The position numbers and the translations under genes were made by a program. Source: an uncultured Spongiibacteraceae bacterium (lineage in GTDB: Bacteria > Pseudomonadota > Gammaproteobacteria > Pseudomonadales > CAMLJR01). From it: a DNA stretch of 9,913 nt. Of the stretch, positions 6,490 to 9,913 are shown in pieces (positions within the stretch are counted from its first letter, which is position 1; each line of letters starts with the position of its first letter). The DNA is taken from contig CAMLJR010000115.1 of NCBI GenBank assembly GCA_946480345.1, positions 1 through 9,913 on the forward strand. The letters run 5' to 3'. The notes under the pieces were generated by a model. It worked only from the letters and a program-made list of their open reading frames with translations. It was not told the origin of the DNA and did no database searches.

Positions 6490-7956
6490 ATGTCGGCAAA
6501 AACATTGATGATTCAGGGCACCACATCCGATGCCGGCAAAAGCACGCTCGTCACGGGAATATGTCGTGTGCTCGCGCGCCGCGGTGTGAAGGTCGCCCCG
6601 TTCAAACCGCAGAACATGGCGCTGAATAGCGCGGTAACGATCGATGGCGGCGAAATCGGCCGCGCGCAAGCGGTACAGGCACAGGCGTGTTTTCTCGAAC
6701 CGCATACCGATATGAATCCGGTATTACTGAAGCCGAACAGTGACACCGGCGCGCAGGTCATCATTCACGGCAAAGCGATTCACGCGATGGAAGCACGCGC
6801 GTATCACGACTACAAAAAAATCGCGATGAATGCGGTGCTCGAATCGTATAACCGTTTATGTGCGCAATACGATGTCGTTATCGTCGAAGGGGCCGGTAGC
6901 CCCGCCGAAATTAATTTGCGCGATCGCGATATCGCGAATATGGGATTTGCTGAAGCCGTCGATTGCCCGGTAGTACTAATTGCCGATATCGATCGCGGTG
7001 GCGTATTCGCGCATTTGGTCGGCACATTGCAATTGCTATCGCCGAGCGAACAACAGCGTATTCGCGGCTTCGTGATCAATCGTTTTCGCGGCGATATTGG
7101 TTTGTTGCAACCCGGTCTGGATTGGCTTGAAGAATATACTCTCCAAAGATATGGGCAGAAAAAAGTCTTAGGTGTGTTGCCCTATCTGACCGATTGGCAT
7201 CTCGAAGCCGAGGATGCGATCGAACAAAAGCAAATTATCGATACCGCCAAACAAAATTTGCGCGTCGTAGTACCTGTCTACCCACGTATCAGCAATCACA
7301 CCGATTTCGATGCACTGCGTTTGCATCCACAAGTCGATCTGCAATTAATCGCGCCCAACCAACCACTGCCGCCGTGCGATTTAATGATTCTTCCAGGCTC
7401 GAAAAATGTGCGCGGCGATTTATCTGCGTTGCGCGAATACGGCTGGCACACGCAAATCGATAAGCATTTGCGCTATGGCGGAAAGTTAATGGGCATTTGC
7501 GGCGGCTTTCAGATGCTTGGAAAAGTCATCGCGGACCCGCACGGTATTGAAGGCAGAGCCGGCAGCAGCGAAGGATTGGGTTATCTCGACATAACCACAA
7601 CGCTTGAACCTGAAAAACAATTACGCCGTGTCGGCGGAAATCTAACGATCGAAAATGCCCGCGTGACCGGCTACGAAATTCACGCGGGCATTACCACTGG
7701 CAGCGCGCTGCTGTCACCACTCGCGCAATTAAATAATCAAAGTGACGGCACGATTAGCGACGATAATCAGATTATCGGCACGTACCTGCATGGTATTTTC
7801 GACGAGACTGAAGCGCGCGATGCATTGCTTAAATGGGCGGGATCGAACACCGGCGAATCTTTCGATTATCACGCGCGACGTGAAGCCGATATTGAGCGAT
7901 TGGCGGATTGCTCCGAGGCTAACTTAAATTGGCAATGCCTGAACCAATGGCTTTGA
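6490..7956 (+). CDS. cobQ: Adenosylcobyric acid synthase (glutamine-hydrolysing) CobQ/CbiP
   Basis: The enzyme amidates the b, d, e and g carboxylates of adenosylcobyrinic acid a,c-diamide, in four ATP- and glutamine-dependent rounds, to give adenosylcobyric acid, the substrate of CbiB. Seen: a P-loop-like [12 protein letters not shown] (9-20), [11 protein letters not shown] (37-47), IGRAQAVQA (56-64), MNPVLLKP (75-82), [14 protein letters not shown] (130-143) and DIDRGGVFA (166-174). The amidotransferase domain has LPGSKNV (301-307), the nucleophile Cys337 in [18 protein letters not shown] (394-400) and the His in GTYLHGIF (H434). The length, 488 aa, is typical. The ATG at 6490 follows AAGGA (6475-6479) at 10 nt. 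It is transcribed away from the riboswitch operon and does not lie behind that riboswitch. A clear promoter of its own is not visible. Confidence 0.97.
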   Translation: MSAKTLMIQGTTSDAGKSTLVTGICRVLARRGVKVAPFKPQNMALNSAVTIDGGEIGRAQAVQAQACFLEPHTDMNPVLLKPNSDTGAQVIIHGKAIHAMEARAYHDYKKIAMNAVLESYNRLCAQYDVVIVEGAGSPAEINLRDRDIANMGFAEAVDCPVVLIADIDRGGVFAHLVGTLQLLSPSEQQRIRGFVINRFRGDIGLLQPGLDWLEEYTLQRYGQKKVLGVLPYLTDWHLEAEDAIEQKQIIDTAKQNLRVVVPVYPRISNHTDFDALRLHPQVDLQLIAPNQPLPPCDLMILPGSKNVRGDLSALREYGWHTQIDKHLRYGGKLMGICGGFQMLGKVIADPHGIEGRAGSSEGLGYLDITTTLEPEKQLRRVGGNLTIENARVTGYEIHAGITTGSALLSPLAQLNNQSDGTISDDNQIIGTYLHGIFDETEARDALLKWAGSNTGESFDYHARREADIERLADCSEANLNWQCLNQWL

Positions 7957-8016
7957 TATTTTTCCTCTCGTATCGACGGCGAGGATGTCGCTTGTCGCAC
8001 GGCACCCCGGGGAATG

Positions 8017-8805
8017 TTACGCCTTAGCCATCAACGTCCGCATGATTCCCGGCAGCAAAATATCGTAAGGCAATATCGCACCTAGTATCGTTGTTAATTT
8101 ATTTTTGATTCCCGGCATCACCAAGCGCTTGCCTTGTTTAAAGCCGCTCCACGCCGCTTTAGCTACGACATCCGCATCCATCATCGCTGAGCTGGACACC
8201 AGCGGATTGTCTTCCATCTCGGCGGTCTTAAAGAAATTGCTTTTGGTTGGACCAGGACACAGCACAGTGGCGATAACGCCAGTGCCTTTTAATTCTTCAC
8301 TGAGCGCGAGCGTCAGGCTCAGCACATAGGCTTTGCTCGCCGCATAAACCGCCATGGTCGGCTCGGGCACAAACGCCGCTATCGATGCGACATTAATTAC
8401 ACCGCCGCATTTGTGCGCCACCATGTCAGGCAGAAACAAACGGGTCAGTTCGGTCAACGCGGTGATGCTTAATGCGTTGGTGTCGTAAATACGTTTTGAA
8501 TCCTGTTCGTGCAGAAAATCGTGAAAGCCGACGCCGGCATTGTTAATGAGCACATCGACACGCAGACCCGCTTCGGTAACACGTCGATGAAGATCGGCAC
8601 TCGCGTTAGGCTGCGTCAGATCGCAATCGAATACAGTAACGCTGATGCCGTGTTTCGCGCTGAGTTCATCTGCAAGCGCCTGCATCGATGCGCGATTTCT
8701 CGCGACAAGAATCAAATTGTGTTTATCAGCCGCGATTTCGCGCGCGATCTCCGCGCCGATGCCGCCGGACGCGCCAGTAATAAGTGCCGTAGATCGCATT
8801 AACAT
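8017..8805 (-). CDS. Short-chain dehydrogenase/reductase, substrate unknown
   Basis: This is a classical SDR of 262 aa with a Rossmann fold. Seen: the nucleotide-binding TGASGGIG (10-17), the ARN stretch after beta-2 (35-37), CDLT (61-64), NNAG (88-91), Asn110, the catalytic Ser141 in INVASIAAF, and YAASK with Tyr154 and Lys158, then CPGPT near 188-192. The Arg after beta-2 is compatible with NADP(H), an inference. The C-terminal tail (GAILPYDILLPGIMRTLM) is hydrophobic and could be membrane-associated. The family covers many substrates and none can be assigned. The start at 8805 has TAAGG about 9 nt upstream; the ATG at 8799 is an alternative. It converges on cobQ with a 60-bp gap and has no evident link to B12 synthesis. 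Confidence 0.9.
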   Translation of the reverse strand: MLMRSTALITGASGGIGAEIAREIAADKHNLILVARNRASMQALADELSAKHGISVTVFDCDLTQPNASADLHRRVTEAGLRVDVLINNAGVGFHDFLHEQDSKRIYDTNALSITALTELTRLFLPDMVAHKCGGVINVASIAAFVPEPTMAVYAASKAYVLSLTLALSEELKGTGVIATVLCPGPTKSNFFKTAEMEDNPLVSSSAMMDADVVAKAAWSGFKQGKRLVMPGIKNKLTTILGAILPYDILLPGIMRTLMAKA

Positions 8806-8983
8806 TAGCCCTGCCTTAGTCGTTAAATTTGAGAAATGTTTGGGTAATGGCGGGCACTGTACCAGCTCAAACAGCGTCGCGTGTTACTCACGATTGAAAA
8901 ATCTCAGACGCAAGTTTTTAGAAAAATTCATAGCAGTGACTATAGTTTTGTTTCATCACTCGATGGATTAAAACGAGACGCCT
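8806..8983. promoter_or_regulatory. Divergent intergenic region with weak promoter candidates
   Basis: This 178-bp AT-richer gap separates the SDR gene from the HMGL-like gene and must hold both promoters. For the SDR (minus strand) an extended -10, TGG-TACAGT, occurs with its hexamer at 8861-8856, but the -35 is poor. For the HMGL-like gene (plus strand) TATAGT at 8941-8946 is a good -10, with only TTAGAA (8918-8923) as a weak -35 at 17 bp. No operator, riboswitch or repeat is evident. Confidence 0.3.
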
Positions 8984-9913
8984 ATGTCGCTGCCGCAAAA
9001 CATGAAGCTGTTACCGCCGCACATTGCAACAATTCTGGTCGATGCTCAGCAAAAGCTCGAAAAGCTTCGCACCATTAAGCCATACCTGATCGATCTTTCG
9101 TTGCGCGAAAATCCGGTGGGGTCGCGCATGGGGCAGAATCTCGCCGATAAGCTGAGCATTCTTCCGCGCCTGCGCGAGTTTGGTTTTCGCAATATTTTTC
9201 TCGGCACGCTCGATTATTCGATGCCAGACGAGCTGGAAGTCGACGATGACTTCATGATGTATCTGCGCGATCACGAGATCGACATGACCAGCTGCTTTGC
9301 ATTTACCGCAATGGGTATCGCCAGTCCCGATGGCGTATTTGTGCCGGATCCATCGCAGCTCAAACTACAGGCGTATGGGGTTCCCAATACGCTGCATGAA
9401 ATTTATCTGAGTAAAGCGGGCATGGAGGGTCAGTACGATCTGGCGACGCTGCGGAGGAGTCTGCCGTTAAGTATTCAATGGCTGAACGACAATATTCGTG
9501 GAGACCACGGCGGCAAACCGCGCATTCTGATCAATATTGTCGACGGCTGCGATGCGTTCGCCGAAAGCCCGGAGACGGTCTGTTCAATATTGCAGTTGTT
9601 AGCCGAGCAGCCGATTGAAGGCGTTAGCATAGAAGACGATCGCGGTACTTATTTGCCTTTCCAAGTCGGTGCGTATGTCGCAATCGCGCGCAGTCTATTG
9701 CCGGCACCGCTGCAACTCCTGGTGCATGTACACGCCGGAGCCGGTGTCGAAAATGCTTCTGCGATCGAAGCGCTACTGAATGGCGCGGATGGTATCTGGG
9801 GCGGTTTGCCCAAGCAGGCGGCAATCATCGGTCACGCATCGCTGGGCGAGCTGATCGCAAATCTCGTGCGCGTCGGCAATCCACATATGCAGGACTATCG
9901 ACTCGATCAATTG
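8984..9913 (+). CDS. HMGL-like / DRE-TIM metallolyase superfamily protein, 3' end outside window
   Basis: The frame is open from the ATG at 8984 to the window end (310 codons) with no stop. An in-frame TAA at 8969 limits the start; a GAG about 6 nt upstream is a weak ribosome binding site. The pattern resembles the TIM-barrel family of HMG-CoA lyase, homocitrate synthase and isopropylmalate synthase: an N-terminal LIDLSLREN (35-43), where the family has D-x-T-L-R-D, a middle ILINIVDGCDAF (181-192), SIEDDRGTYLP (215-225), and LVHVHAGAGVENASAIEALLNGADGIWGGL (246-275, described by its H-x-H). Asp37, Arg41, His248, His250 and Asn257 are candidate metal-site or catalytic residues. The usual HNDxG after H-x-H is HAGAG here, so the site is diverged. 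No specific substrate can be given, and a true lyase or synthase activity is uncertain. Confidence 0.7.
   Translation, partial: MSLPQNMKLLPPHIATILVDAQQKLEKLRTIKPYLIDLSLRENPVGSRMGQNLADKLSILPRLREFGFRNIFLGTLDYSMPDELEVDDDFMMYLRDHEIDMTSCFAFTAMGIASPDGVFVPDPSQLKLQAYGVPNTLHEIYLSKAGMEGQYDLATLRRSLPLSIQWLNDNIRGDHGGKPRILINIVDGCDAFAESPETVCSILQLLAEQPIEGVSIEDDRGTYLPFQVGAYVAIARSLLPAPLQLLVHVHAGAGVENASAIEALLNGADGIWGGLPKQAAIIGHASLGELIANLVRVGNPHMQDYRLDQL

Noticed and set aside
7957..8016. Possible terminator between the convergent cobQ and SDR genes (CCTC...GAGG).
   Set aside because: Only about four continuous pairs, with no T-run after cobQ; not supported.

Overview
The window is a cobalamin (vitamin B12) locus from what is most likely a proteobacterium, probably a gammaproteobacterium. 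This rests on the gene content, the style of the B12 riboswitch, sigma-70-like promoter elements, Shine-Dalgarno sites and the resemblance of the proteins to proteobacterial families. The genus cannot be fixed from the sequence alone. The presence of bluB, which uses oxygen to make the lower ligand, suggests an aerobic or facultative organism.

Layout. Positions 1-1229 (+) hold the end-to-end pair cobO (corrinoid adenosyltransferase, 5' end probably just outside the window) and bluB (dimethylbenzimidazole synthase). Positions 6007 down to 1314 (-) hold a tightly packed five-gene operon: a BtuM-like B12 membrane transporter, cobB/cbiA, a cytosolic-looking BtuF-like B12-binding protein, cbiB and cobD. 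Its genes overlap or lie within about 26 bp of each other. The operon is preceded by a complete cobalamin riboswitch (6174-6417, -) with a good sigma-70 promoter directly upstream (6425-6453, -) and a leader with a strong hairpin between aptamer and first gene. Divergently, cobQ (cobyric acid synthase) runs from 6490 to 7956 (+). After it come an unrelated short-chain dehydrogenase (8017-8805, -) and the first 310 codons of a divergent HMGL-like TIM-barrel protein (8984 to the window end, +).

How the genes fit together. CobB amidates the a and c side chains of the corrin ring, CobO attaches the adenosyl group, CobQ amidates b, d, e and g, CobD makes the aminopropanol-phosphate arm, CbiB attaches it, and BluB supplies 5,6-dimethylbenzimidazole. 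BtuM would bring in external corrinoid. Corrin-ring genes and the nucleotide-loop genes (cobU/P, cobS/V, cobT) are not in this window, so they lie elsewhere or the organism partly depends on salvage; the window cannot decide this.

The most interesting parts are the BtuM-like gene at the head of the riboswitch operon, the BtuF-like protein without signal peptide or BtuCD partners, the leader architecture of the riboswitch, the divergent cobQ promoter question, and the atypical active-site motifs in the last gene. I found no mobile elements, CRISPR arrays, tRNA or rRNA genes, and no convincing wholly new system.
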